Positions 16,868-25,179 of a stretch of DNA of 64,000 nt are shown here, in pieces. The notes beneath the pieces were generated by a model that was not told the origin of the DNA, ran no database searches, and worked only from the letters and a program-made list of their open reading frames with translations. Origin of the DNA: Lentisphaerae bacterium GWF2_49_21 (lineage in GTDB: Bacteria; Verrucomicrobiota; Lentisphaeria; Victivallales; GWF2-50-93). A program made the position numbers and the translations under genes. Numbering within the stretch: the first letter of the stretch is position 1; the number at the start of each line of letters is the position of its first letter. The stretch covers positions 28,750 to 92,749 of the forward strand of contig MHBH01000054.1 in the NCBI GenBank assembly GCA_001804805.1, in the 5' to 3' direction.

Positions 16868-17239
16868 ATGGATAATCGGGAATTTAAGTTAAGATTGGAA
16901 AAGCGTACAAAGGCTTTTGCAATCGCTGTCGTACGATTCTGCATATATCTGCGCAAACTGAATCTTCCTGAAGCCTTAATAATACAACTCTTGAAGGCTG
17001 GAACAGCGATTGGATCAAATTACCGCGAGGCAAACAGGGCAGAATCGAAAAGCGATTTTATCCACAAGATCGGGATAGTTGAGAAAGAAGCATCTGAAAC
17101 GGAATACTGGCTTGAGGTAATTGACGAAAGCCATATCCTTGACAAGCATGCTTCGGATCAGTTGATTCCATTAATAAAGGAATCAAAAGAATTATTATCA
17201 TTATTCACATCAATATCAAAAACCAGCAAAAAGAGATAA
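16868..17239 (+). CDS. four-helix-bundle protein (23S rRNA intervening-sequence type)
   Basis: A 123-residue all-helical protein of the four-helix-bundle / S23 family. The signature block LLKAGTAIGSNYREANRAES and the following KIGIVEKEASETEYWLEVIDE are typical. Members are encoded in intervening sequences of some bacterial 23S rRNA genes and elsewhere as stand-alone units, with unknown biochemical role; the DGR accessory protein Avd is a distant relative. Here it lies inside the glycan operon, 88 bp before an asnB gene, between degenerate inverted repeats. A second copy at 19230 shows about the same central sequence. It is probably a passenger element. Confidence 0.88.
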   Translation: MDNREFKLRLEKRTKAFAIAVVRFCIYLRKLNLPEALIIQLLKAGTAIGSNYREANRAESKSDFIHKIGIVEKEASETEYWLEVIDESHILDKHASDQLIPLIKESKELLSLFTSISKTSKKR

Positions 17240-17327
17240 GAAGTGCAGAAGTTGCAATTTCCAATATTTCGAATTTAAATTACAACTTTCGCATTTTCGA
17301 ACTCGCGAACTTTAGAACTTCTATATC

Positions 17328-19181
17328 ATGTGCGGTTTCGTTGGAATAATTTCAAAGAAGAAAAGCCGGTTCCCCGAGAACAAACTCAGGGAAATGACAG
17401 GCATGATAACACATCGCGGCCCTGACGATGAGGGTTTCTTCTTCCATGAAGACTGGCTCGCGCTGGGTTTCCGCAGGCTGAGCATCATAGATCTGAGCTC
17501 CAAGGGACACCAGCCGATGATCTCCCATGACGGCCGTCACGTCATAGTGTTCAACGGCGAAATCTACAACTACTGCGAAATCCGCAATGAGCTTGAAAAG
17601 GAGAATTATCCCTTCCAGTCGCATACCGACACCGAGGTCATACTTGCTGCATATCGGAAATGGGGCACGCAATGCATGTCTAAATTCATTGGAATGTTTG
17701 CATTCATTATCGCTGATCTCAAGGAGAAAACCGTTTTCCTATCCAGAGATCAGCTCGGTATCAAGCCTCTTTTCCATTACGAGGATGCTGACAACCATGT
17801 CTTCTGCAGCGAGATAAAATCACTCCTTCCGTATTGCAGCCTTGAACCAAATCTGAACTCAGTCAACGAATACCTTGTCTTCAGGTCAGTCGTTGGAAAG
17901 AATACCCTGTTCAAAAATGTGTTCAGCCTCGAAGCAGGCCATTTTATGGAGTACAAGGATGGATGTTTTTCCGAAAAGGAATATTTTAATCTATCTGGGA
18001 CGTTCAAGCCTGACTATTCAAAATCATTTGAAGAAGCCTGCACCGAAGTTGAAAAGAGCCTTGAGGAAAGTGTAAGGCTCCATCTAAGAAGCGACGTTGA
18101 ACTTGGTGTACAGCTCAGCGGGGGCGTCGATTCAAGCCTGATCGCTGCGATGGCGTCCCGGCAGGTCAGAAAAAAGTTCCATACCTTCTCCATCTCTTTC
18201 AAGGAATCATCTTATGATGAGTCTGAATATCAGAAACGAGTGTCCTCAAGATATAACACGGAACATCACGATTTCCCGATGGGTGAAGGTGATTTCACAG
18301 ATCTTCTCATGAAATCGTTATGGTATTTTGAACATCCGATCAACGATCCAAATTCAGTATGCACGTATTTCCTGGCGGAAAAGGCCAGGAAATACATAAC
18401 TGTCATGCTAGCCGGAGAAGGCGCCGATGAGTCCTTCCTCGGATATTCAAGATTTCTTCCTTCGTCGATAAGGACACTCAGGACAAGGTCATTCCTGCAT
18501 AGGAATCCGGCAATCCGCGAAATCTTGTTCAAACTCACAGGAAAGAGCATATTCAATATAACCCGGTATAATCCGGCAATGTATGTCCTTTCCTACTCGG
18601 ATCTCAACCTGACTGACAAGCTCCTGAAAGGCGACGATTCATCTTTTACTGGAAGATTGAAGGCAATTGAGGAGGCAGGAGGAGATGTCTTGAATGAAGC
18701 GCTTCTCCAGGATCAGGATTGCGATCTTGCGCAATGGTTCTGGCGCGCGGACAGGATGGGGATGGCGGCCTCAATGGAGCTCAGAGTCCCGTTCTGCACT
18801 GTTCCCATGTTCAGGCTTGCCAACTCAATACCCTATGAAATGCGAGTGTTCAATGGGGAGAGGAAGGCCGTATTGAAGAAAGTGGCGGAAAAATATATCG
18901 ACAACGACCAGATATACAGGAAGAAAATCGGATTCGGAACGCCAATCGACGTCTGGTTGAACCGGGAAGGTCCTTATAGCAGGCTGTATTCAGCAACAGT
19001 TGAATCCAACAGCTTTAGATCCCGTTCCTTTATTGATCAAAGCCACTTCAACCATATTTATTCCTCCCATAAAAACGGTTCATACCGGGAAGTCAACAGC
19101 GGATATCTCTGGACATATTTCAACTTAGAACTCTGGCACCGGATCTTCTTCGAGGATGGATGGAAGAGTTTGTGTATTTAA
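17328..19181 (+). CDS. asnB: asparagine synthase family amidotransferase, copy 1
   Basis: A 617-residue class II glutamine amidotransferase-synthetase. Met-Cys2 (MCGFVGII) gives the N-terminal nucleophile after Met removal. The glutaminase domain has RRLSIIDLSSKGHQPM and FNGEIYN, and the synthetase domain has the PP-loop LSGGVDSS near residue 261. Glutamine-derived ammonia is passed to an adenylylated carboxylate: aspartate in AsnB, but uronic acids in WbpS-type O-antigen enzymes. Five members in one glycan locus make glycan amidation likelier than asparagine synthesis. A four-helix-bundle gene lies just upstream. Confidence 0.92.
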   Translation: MCGFVGIISKKKSRFPENKLREMTGMITHRGPDDEGFFFHEDWLALGFRRLSIIDLSSKGHQPMISHDGRHVIVFNGEIYNYCEIRNELEKENYPFQSHTDTEVILAAYRKWGTQCMSKFIGMFAFIIADLKEKTVFLSRDQLGIKPLFHYEDADNHVFCSEIKSLLPYCSLEPNLNSVNEYLVFRSVVGKNTLFKNVFSLEAGHFMEYKDGCFSEKEYFNLSGTFKPDYSKSFEEACTEVEKSLEESVRLHLRSDVELGVQLSGGVDSSLIAAMASRQVRKKFHTFSISFKESSYDESEYQKRVSSRYNTEHHDFPMGEGDFTDLLMKSLWYFEHPINDPNSVCTYFLAEKARKYITVMLAGEGADESFLGYSRFLPSSIRTLRTRSFLHRNPAIREILFKLTGKSIFNITRYNPAMYVLSYSDLNLTDKLLKGDDSSFTGRLKAIEEAGGDVLNEALLQDQDCDLAQWFWRADRMGMAASMELRVPFCTVPMFRLANSIPYEMRVFNGERKAVLKKVAEKYIDNDQIYRKKIGFGTPIDVWLNREGPYSRLYSATVESNSFRSRSFIDQSHFNHIYSSHKNGSYREVNSGYLWTYFNLELWHRIFFEDGWKSLCI

Positions 19182-19182
19182 A

Positions 19183-19641
19183 AATTAGAATTTAGAAAAC
19201 AACCAATTAAGAAAAGGAGGAGAGATAGCATGATAGGATCCTCAAAGAAAGCTGATCTTGAAAGAAGAACAAAATTATTCTCAATTAATCTTATTAAGTT
19301 TATTTCCGTCCTCCCTCGCTCCAATATTAATGATGTCCTTTCATATCAGCTACTGAAATCTGGAACTTCCATCGGGGCAAACTATCGTGAAGCTAATCGA
19401 GCCGAATCGAAAGACGATTTCAAACATAAAATTGGAATTGTCCAGAAACAATCTTCAGAAACCCAATATTGGCTTGAACTGATGGACGAAACAGATTTGT
19501 TCGACAGATTCCAATTCCTGCCCTTGTTGAAGGAATCCTCCGAACTTCTTGCAATATTTACTTCAATAGGCAAAAAATTAAACTGTGGTACTGTACTTTA
19601 GAATTAATGTTTTCTAATTTCTAAATTCTACTTTCTAAATT
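19183..19641 (+). repeat. imperfect AT-rich inverted repeats around the second four-helix-bundle gene
   Basis: The left arm at 19183-19200 (AATTAGAATTTAGAAAAC) and the right segment at 19609-19641 (GTTTTCTAATTTCTAAATTC and onward) are imperfect inverted copies. They match over GTTTTCTAA and CTAAATTCTA. They bracket the gene at 19230 exactly between two asnB reading frames, in the way expected for the stem of an intervening-sequence-like element. Confidence 0.55.
19230..19601 (+). CDS. four-helix-bundle protein, second copy
   Basis: A 123-residue paralogue of the protein at 16868, with the same LLKSGTSIGANYREANRAES block and KIGIVQKQSSETQYWLELMDE. A good ribosome-binding site (AAGGAGG) precedes the ATG by about 10 bp. 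It also stands directly upstream of an asnB gene in the same orientation, repeating the arrangement at 16868-19181. Its flanking DNA is AT-rich and imperfectly self-complementary, but different from the flank of copy 1. No rRNA sequence surrounds it. Confidence 0.88.
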   Translation: MIGSSKKADLERRTKLFSINLIKFISVLPRSNINDVLSYQLLKSGTSIGANYREANRAESKDDFKHKIGIVQKQSSETQYWLELMDETDLFDRFQFLPLLKESSELLAIFTSIGKKLNCGTVL

Positions 19642-19647
19642 GAAATC

Positions 19648-21501
19648 ATGTGCGGAATACTTGTACATATTGGCGATGAGGTAATCACCTCCGGGCATTA
19701 CGCCCTGGAGATAATAAGGCATCGCGGACCGGACGCATTCGGGGTAGTTAACTTCGAGACTAACCTTGGCCCGATGTCATTCGGACATCGCCGCCTTGCG
19801 ATAATTGATCTCGATCCCAGGTCCAACCAGCCGCTTTCATATGATCATGGTGATTTCTGGATCGTCTACAACGGGGAGATATATAACTATCTTGAGCTCA
19901 AAAGGGAGCTGAGTTCGTCTGGCTGCGAATTTCGCACGCAATCGGATACTGAGGTAATTCTCGCCGCCTACCAAAAATGGGGAAAGGAATGCCTGAAGAA
20001 ATTCAACGGCATGTTCGCCTTCTGCATCTACGAGAAGAAGAATCAGAAGCTCTTTTTTGCACGGGATCGTTTTGGAATCAAACCGATGTATTTCTGGAAC
20101 AAGGCCGGGATCTTCTGCGCCGCTTCCGAGATAAAGCAGTTCTGCTGCATACCCGGATTCCGGGCGGAAGTCAACATGGGAAAGCTTTATCATTTCCTCA
20201 ACAGCAGCGATTTCGACTATGACGATGAAACCCTATGGAAAGGCGTGCAGGAACTCGAGCCCGGATCCTACGCTGAAATTGACTTCTCAAAATGGAGGCC
20301 CGGACGCCCATTCAAGACTGAAAAGTGGTACGAACTCAATTTCCGGCGTACATCAAGCATCAAATATGATCATGCCGTTGAAAGGTTCCAGGAACTTCTG
20401 ACTGATTCCATCAAGCTCAGGCTGCGGGCGGATGTACCGGTAGGATTCCTTCTCTCCGGAGGACTTGATTCTTCATCGCTGGTAGGGATGTGTACAAAGA
20501 TTCCAAGGAAAAGCGATGCAACACTGAAAACCTTTTCCTCCTGCTATGAGAACAGCCCGGTGGACGAAAGGAAATACATCAACGAGGTTCTCAAGCATAC
20601 CGGAGCAATGTCCTCGCTGCACTTCCCAAAGCCTTCTGAAGTCGCGGATTATCTCGACCTTGTCATATGGCATAATGACATACCGGTAAGGCACGGCTCG
20701 CCCGTTCCACACTGGCTCCTATATAAGCATATCCAGGAAGACAATGATTTCAGGAAAGTCATAATCGAAGGCCAGGGTGGCGACGAGATAATCTGTGGAT
20801 ACAGGGATTTTTTCTGGAGCATGATCTATGATCTGCTCAGGACCAAGAAAATCCCCCAGTCACTCCTGCAGCTCATCTCCCTTCGCAGGAAACATGGATA
20901 CAGTCCAAAAATCATCCTCAGGAAATTTGGCAGGCTCGCATTCCCCTCATTTGTGAAATATCCTGCTAATCCCGCAATCAATGCCGAAGCAATTCTCGAT
21001 TCAACAAAAGTTCCTGAGATTCCTATCCGAAGGGAACAGCCTTCTGTCAAGGATATGCACAAGGCCAGACTCCAAATCCTGAGGTATATCCTTCACAACG
21101 TCGACAGGAATTCAATGGCACATTCGAGGGAGACCAGAGTTCCTTTCCTCGATTACAGGCTTGTGGAGTTCTGCGTAAACCTGCCGGACAGATACAAGAT
21201 CAGTAACGGTACTACTAAACGTATTCTGAGAACTGCCATGAAGGACATTGTTCCGGAAACTATTATAAACAGGGGTGACAAACAGGGTTATTCGAGCCCA
21301 ATCCCATCATGGCTCGGAAATGAGATAAAACCGTTCTTCATGGACAATATCAACGACGCAGCCAATCTACCGTTTGTAAACAGGGACATCGTCCTGCAGG
21401 GTGTGGGAGAATTTTATGATGGCAAACGCACCTTCGATCCTGTCTGGTGGAACTTGATCACAACAAACAGATGGTTGAAAATATTCAGGATGTCGGTATA
21501 G
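19648..21501 (+). CDS. asnB: asparagine synthase family amidotransferase, copy 2
   Basis: A 617-residue protein with Cys2 (MCGILVHIG), glutaminase motifs RRLAIIDLDPRSNQPL and YNGEIYN, and the synthetase PP-loop FLLSGGLDSSS near residue 268. Further conserved synthetase elements are EGQGGDEIICGY and RVPFLDYRLVEF. Although it has the same length as copy 1, the sequences differ widely, so it is not a recent duplicate. Likely role: glutamine-dependent amidation of a uronic acid carboxylate, inferred from context. The next gene starts only 2 bp after its stop. Confidence 0.92.
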   Translation: MCGILVHIGDEVITSGHYALEIIRHRGPDAFGVVNFETNLGPMSFGHRRLAIIDLDPRSNQPLSYDHGDFWIVYNGEIYNYLELKRELSSSGCEFRTQSDTEVILAAYQKWGKECLKKFNGMFAFCIYEKKNQKLFFARDRFGIKPMYFWNKAGIFCAASEIKQFCCIPGFRAEVNMGKLYHFLNSSDFDYDDETLWKGVQELEPGSYAEIDFSKWRPGRPFKTEKWYELNFRRTSSIKYDHAVERFQELLTDSIKLRLRADVPVGFLLSGGLDSSSLVGMCTKIPRKSDATLKTFSSCYENSPVDERKYINEVLKHTGAMSSLHFPKPSEVADYLDLVIWHNDIPVRHGSPVPHWLLYKHIQEDNDFRKVIIEGQGGDEIICGYRDFFWSMIYDLLRTKKIPQSLLQLISLRRKHGYSPKIILRKFGRLAFPSFVKYPANPAINAEAILDSTKVPEIPIRREQPSVKDMHKARLQILRYILHNVDRNSMAHSRETRVPFLDYRLVEFCVNLPDRYKISNGTTKRILRTAMKDIVPETIINRGDKQGYSSPIPSWLGNEIKPFFMDNINDAANLPFVNRDIVLQGVGEFYDGKRTFDPVWWNLITTNRWLKIFRMSV

Positions 21502-21503
21502 CT

Positions 21504-23333
21504 ATGGATTCTGCTGAATTCAAACCTGTATTTTCAATACCATCTTTTCTTTTGTCGCTAAGCGACAAAAGAAAAGATATAAAGGGAACAAAGAACATTA
21601 ATTTTTCCGTGGAAACGGAAAAATTAAAGCTTTCTCTTACCTTTTCGGATGTCAATCCTCCCCCTCTCATCAAGGAGATCGGAGACAAATGCATAATCCT
21701 GCTGGGAAGCCCGGTCATCGGTGACAGGATCGATCGGGAAAAAGCCGTCAAGACGGTTTCCGAGGACACAAATCTTCCAGAAAGGCTCTCCAAGGAGATA
21801 AACGGTGAGTTCCTATTTATAATTTTCAATCGCGCCAACGGCGGATTGAAAATTATAAATGACAGGTTTACATCGATTCCCTTTTATTACTGCCATAATA
21901 AGGTTTCAGGAGAATTTCATGCCACTCCATATTTCACAAGCGTTTGGCAGATCAGGAAAACGCTTGGCCTGAAGATCAACCAGGAAGCATTATGCGAATT
22001 CCTTTTCTTTCAGAGGCTTCTCGGGACAAAGACATTCCTTCACGATGTCCTGTTCCTGCCTGACGCCTCAATTCTCGATGTTGAAGGCAAAGAACTTTCC
22101 TTGGAACGTTATTGGCAGAGGAACTACCAGAAGAACAATGCTTCATTGGAAGAAAACGCCTACAGGCTCGCGGAACTTGTGGAGAGATCCGTCAGGAATA
22201 AGACTAGCGATGGTAAACGCTATGGCCATTTCCTAAGTGGCGGGATGGATTCGAGATCAGTGCTTGCTGCATTCGAGAAGAACTTCCCTACTTGTTTTAC
22301 AGCCACCATCTCTGAAAACCGCGAACTTCGCACTGCCAGAGAAATTGCGCATACAAAAGGCGCGAAACATATATTCCTAAAGCTTCATCCAGAACATTAT
22401 TCCCAGATACTCGAGCCTTCGGTCAAGATCATAGGGGGGATGTACAACTATGACCATGGGATCTTCCTCGGATTCAGCGAAGTGGTGAAGCAGAACGCCG
22501 ACGTATGTTTTCATGGTCACGGTTTCGACTACATGTTCCAGGGCATGTATATTCCTGGCAAACCAGTTGTCCTCGGTGGCAGGACACTTTATTACAAGAC
22601 CCTGCTTGAACTTCCGGACGACCTTGTCTCCTTCTTCATTTCTAATGTCTCCTACAGGATAAAGCAGGCGGACATATGGAGTTTCATACGGACGGAACGG
22701 CGTCCCGGACTCCAGTCCTTCCAGCGTGAAAGCATCTCAACAGTTCTTTCCGAAGGTAAAAACCTGACCGATTCATCAAATGATCTATGGGAATACCTTA
22801 CCTTCCACCATCTGTCGCGGCACTACAGCTATCCGAACCATGCGACAATCGCAACGCTCGCGGAACAGAGGGTGATCTCATTCGACAACGACATATTCGA
22901 CCTTTATCTTTCATTGCCGGTCGAACAGCGTTTCACCGGCAGGATCGAGAAGAGATGCCTGGAAGTACTTGATCCGCGCCTTGCTGAAATCTGGAGCGCC
23001 AATACGAATCTTCCGGTGACAGCCTCGGCTTTCACTCAGACTGTCTACCAGCTTGCCGGCGCCGTCAAACGCAAAATTTTCCCAAAAGATGACAAGCCTG
23101 AATGGATGGAACGGACATGGCCCTCCAGGGAACACGCGCTCCGCAACCAGCCTGGGCTTAAAAACGCCGTGATCGACCTGTGCAAGTCTGACACTCTCGA
23201 GGAAGCTGGATTCCTTGACGTCCAGAAGATCAGGGGAGAATTTCCACGCTGGCTCAACGGAGAGAACATCCCAGGCATCAGTGGAGACCTTGTCCAGACA
23301 ATGCTTACTCTTGGCACTTTCTTGAAAATTTAA
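21504..23333 (+). CDS. asparagine synthase-like protein without the N-terminal nucleophile
   Basis: A 609-residue protein related to AsnB but lacking Met-Cys2; the N-terminus is MDSAEFKPVF. The glutaminase-like domain is recognisable only by its late blocks (GEFLFIIFNR, DRFTSIPFYY). The synthetase PP-loop is present as FLSGGMDSRSV near residue 243. Without Cys2 it should not hydrolyse glutamine and may use free ammonia, borrow it from a partner, or act as a ligase or cyclase like beta-lactam synthetase relatives. GTG at 21447 and ATG at 21471 are alternative starts; ATG at 21504 follows the previous stop by 2 bp. Its first 360 bp contain three perfect hairpins. Confidence 0.8.
   Translation: MDSAEFKPVFSIPSFLLSLSDKRKDIKGTKNINFSVETEKLKLSLTFSDVNPPPLIKEIGDKCIILLGSPVIGDRIDREKAVKTVSEDTNLPERLSKEINGEFLFIIFNRANGGLKIINDRFTSIPFYYCHNKVSGEFHATPYFTSVWQIRKTLGLKINQEALCEFLFFQRLLGTKTFLHDVLFLPDASILDVEGKELSLERYWQRNYQKNNASLEENAYRLAELVERSVRNKTSDGKRYGHFLSGGMDSRSVLAAFEKNFPTCFTATISENRELRTAREIAHTKGAKHIFLKLHPEHYSQILEPSVKIIGGMYNYDHGIFLGFSEVVKQNADVCFHGHGFDYMFQGMYIPGKPVVLGGRTLYYKTLLELPDDLVSFFISNVSYRIKQADIWSFIRTERRPGLQSFQRESISTVLSEGKNLTDSSNDLWEYLTFHHLSRHYSYPNHATIATLAEQRVISFDNDIFDLYLSLPVEQRFTGRIEKRCLEVLDPRLAEIWSANTNLPVTASAFTQTVYQLAGAVKRKIFPKDDKPEWMERTWPSREHALRNQPGLKNAVIDLCKSDTLEEAGFLDVQKIRGEFPRWLNGENIPGISGDLVQTMLTLGTFLKI
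21542..21578 (+). repeat. perfect 18-bp-arm palindrome inside coding sequence
   Basis: Arms 21542-21559 and 21561-21578 are exact reverse complements with a 1-base spacer; the left arm is ATCTTTTCTTTTGTCGCT. It lies in codons 14-25 of the asparagine-synthase-like gene and encodes FLLSLSDKRKD. Confidence 0.9.
21598..21627 (+). repeat. perfect 13-bp-arm hairpin inside coding sequence
   Basis: Arms 21598-21610 (TTAATTTTTCCGT) and 21615-21627 are exact reverse complements around the 4-base loop GGAA. It is the second hairpin in the 5' part of the asparagine-synthase-like gene. Confidence 0.9.
21815..21860 (+). repeat. perfect 17-bp-arm hairpin inside coding sequence
   Basis: Arms 21815-21831 (ATTTATAATTTTCAATC) and 21844-21860 are exact reverse complements. 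The 12-base loop can itself pair as CGCC-AAC-GGCG. The encoded protein segment (FIIFNRANGGLKII) looks like a beta-hairpin of the glutaminase fold. Confidence 0.9.
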
Positions 23334-23396
23334 TTCGATTATTTCCTTTTTTGATTTAAAATTACTTATAACCCATTTAACGAGGAAACATATCCC

Positions 23397-25160
23397 ATGC
23401 ATATCTTAGGAATAAACACAGGGCTTAATTCATCCGCGATCCTGATGAAGGACAACAAGATTGTCTTTGGAATCCAGGAGGAACGCCTTTCAAAGATAAA
23501 GAACCAGCCCGGATTTCCGACGTTGTCCATCCAGGCTGCGCTCAAGGCCGGCGGGATTACCCTCGACCAGGTAGACAAGGTCTGTGTTGCTGGAAAAAGT
23601 TCAAAGATCCCGCACAGCAGGAACGAAGATCTAAACAAGTTCCATGACAGGTATGGGGAGATAAAGAAGATCTGGTTCGGTGATCGCGAGAACATTTTTG
23701 CGAAACTCGCGCAGAAGGGGCTCCAGAAGTTTGCACATGCCGAAAAGAAGGAGAATATAAAGAAGCTTGATGATTATCTTGAAGAATACCATCTCACTTC
23801 AAAACATGAAAGATTCGACCATCATCTCTGCCACGCCTCTTCAGCCTATTATGGACTTGCAGAGAATAAAAATGACAAATACCTGATCTTCTCCTTGGAC
23901 GGCGGTGGCGACGGCAGGACCAGCGCAGTCTATATCGGGCATGAGAACAAGCTTGAGGAAATCGCTGCATCAGATTCATTTTCTCCCGCCTGCCTCTACG
24001 CACACATAACATACATAATGGGATTCATGCCACATGAACATGAATATAAACTGATGGGGCTCGCCCCTTATGCACAGCCGAAATATGCGGATATCGCAAA
24101 GGAAATGCTTTACCAGTTCATAGGCTTCTCCGATGAAAATCCTCTAGTATTTACTAATACCCCGAAATATCAGGATCTCCGGAATTCGGGGAGCCCGCAG
24201 AAGCAGCAGCTGATCCATGACCTCTACAAGTCGGTACTCGGTGTGCGCTTCGACACCTTGTCCGCCGGACTCCAGCTGCTCGCAGAAGAAGTCGCAATCA
24301 AATGGGTGAAGGCAGGAATAAAACAGACGGGAATAAAGAAAGTCCTTCTCACAGGCGGATTCTTCATGAATGTAAAGGCCAACAAGCTCATATCCGAAAT
24401 TCCTGAAGTCGAATTTGTTAACGCATTCCCTTCCTGCGGTGATGAGTCGAACGCCTTTGGAGCAGCCTTCCTCGGGTACCAGAAGCTTCGGAAGGAAAAC
24501 TCACCGGAGATTGTGTTCGAAGGATGCTGTGTAGGAACAGAAGCCACATTCGACATTGAAGAAGCCATGAACAAGTATAAGGACAAGGTCAGCTTCGAGA
24601 AGGTTGCAGACATTAACGGGAAAGTCGTGGAACTCCTGATCGCAAGGAAGATCGTCGCAAGATGCTCCGGAAAAATGGAATTCGGCGCAAGGGCTCTTGG
24701 CAACAGGTCCATCCTCGCCTCCCCAGACGACATGAGGATCATAAACAAGATCAATGCGGCAATCAAGAAGCGTGACTTCTGGATGCCGTTCGCACCGGCG
24801 TCAATGGAGGACAAACTCGACCTGGTTGTCGATGTGCCAAATTCCCTCAAGAAATCCTATTCTCCATACATGATGTTCACGTTCGATGTAAAACCGGCGA
24901 TGTACGACAAGATTGTGGCAGGAATACATCAAGCGGACAAGACTGCACGCGCTCAGACCGTCAGTCAGAAAATCTATCCTGAATTCTATGATATAATTTC
25001 AAAATTCTTCCAGAAGACTGGAATACCTACGGTTCTCAACACATCCTTCAACCTGCACGGCTTCCCGATAGTCCAGGGCGCATGCGACGCCATAGATGTC
25101 TACCTCAACTCGGAACTTGACGTTCTGGTCGTCGGGAATTACCTGATAACCAGGAAATGA
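23397..25160 (+). CDS. carbamoyltransferase (NodU/CmcH family)
   Basis: A 587-residue O-carbamoyltransferase. The N-terminal Kae1-like domain shows ILGINTGLNSSAILM, the histidine cluster FDHHLCHASSAYY and the phosphate-binding SLDGGGDGRTSAV. The C-terminal YrdC-like region shows GARALGNRSILASPDD and LNTSFNLHGFPIV. The family makes carbamoyl-adenylate from carbamoyl phosphate and ATP and transfers it to a hydroxyl, as on Nod factors or cephems. Here a sugar hydroxyl is the likely acceptor. Length is normal. It lies 63 bp after the asparagine-synthase-like gene. Confidence 0.93.
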   Translation: MHILGINTGLNSSAILMKDNKIVFGIQEERLSKIKNQPGFPTLSIQAALKAGGITLDQVDKVCVAGKSSKIPHSRNEDLNKFHDRYGEIKKIWFGDRENIFAKLAQKGLQKFAHAEKKENIKKLDDYLEEYHLTSKHERFDHHLCHASSAYYGLAENKNDKYLIFSLDGGGDGRTSAVYIGHENKLEEIAASDSFSPACLYAHITYIMGFMPHEHEYKLMGLAPYAQPKYADIAKEMLYQFIGFSDENPLVFTNTPKYQDLRNSGSPQKQQLIHDLYKSVLGVRFDTLSAGLQLLAEEVAIKWVKAGIKQTGIKKVLLTGGFFMNVKANKLISEIPEVEFVNAFPSCGDESNAFGAAFLGYQKLRKENSPEIVFEGCCVGTEATFDIEEAMNKYKDKVSFEKVADINGKVVELLIARKIVARCSGKMEFGARALGNRSILASPDDMRIINKINAAIKKRDFWMPFAPASMEDKLDLVVDVPNSLKKSYSPYMMFTFDVKPAMYDKIVAGIHQADKTARAQTVSQKIYPEFYDIISKFFQKTGIPTVLNTSFNLHGFPIVQGACDAIDVYLNSELDVLVVGNYLITRK

Positions 25161-25179
25161 AGATTTCCACAAAATCTAT

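Noticed and set aside
16868..19601. Diversity-generating retroelement, because the four-helix-bundle proteins resemble Avd
   Set aside because: No reverse transcriptase and no template/variable repeat pair is present in the window.
16799..19647. 23S rRNA intervening sequence
   Set aside because: The bundle genes are surrounded by protein-coding genes of the glycan operon; no rRNA sequence is present.
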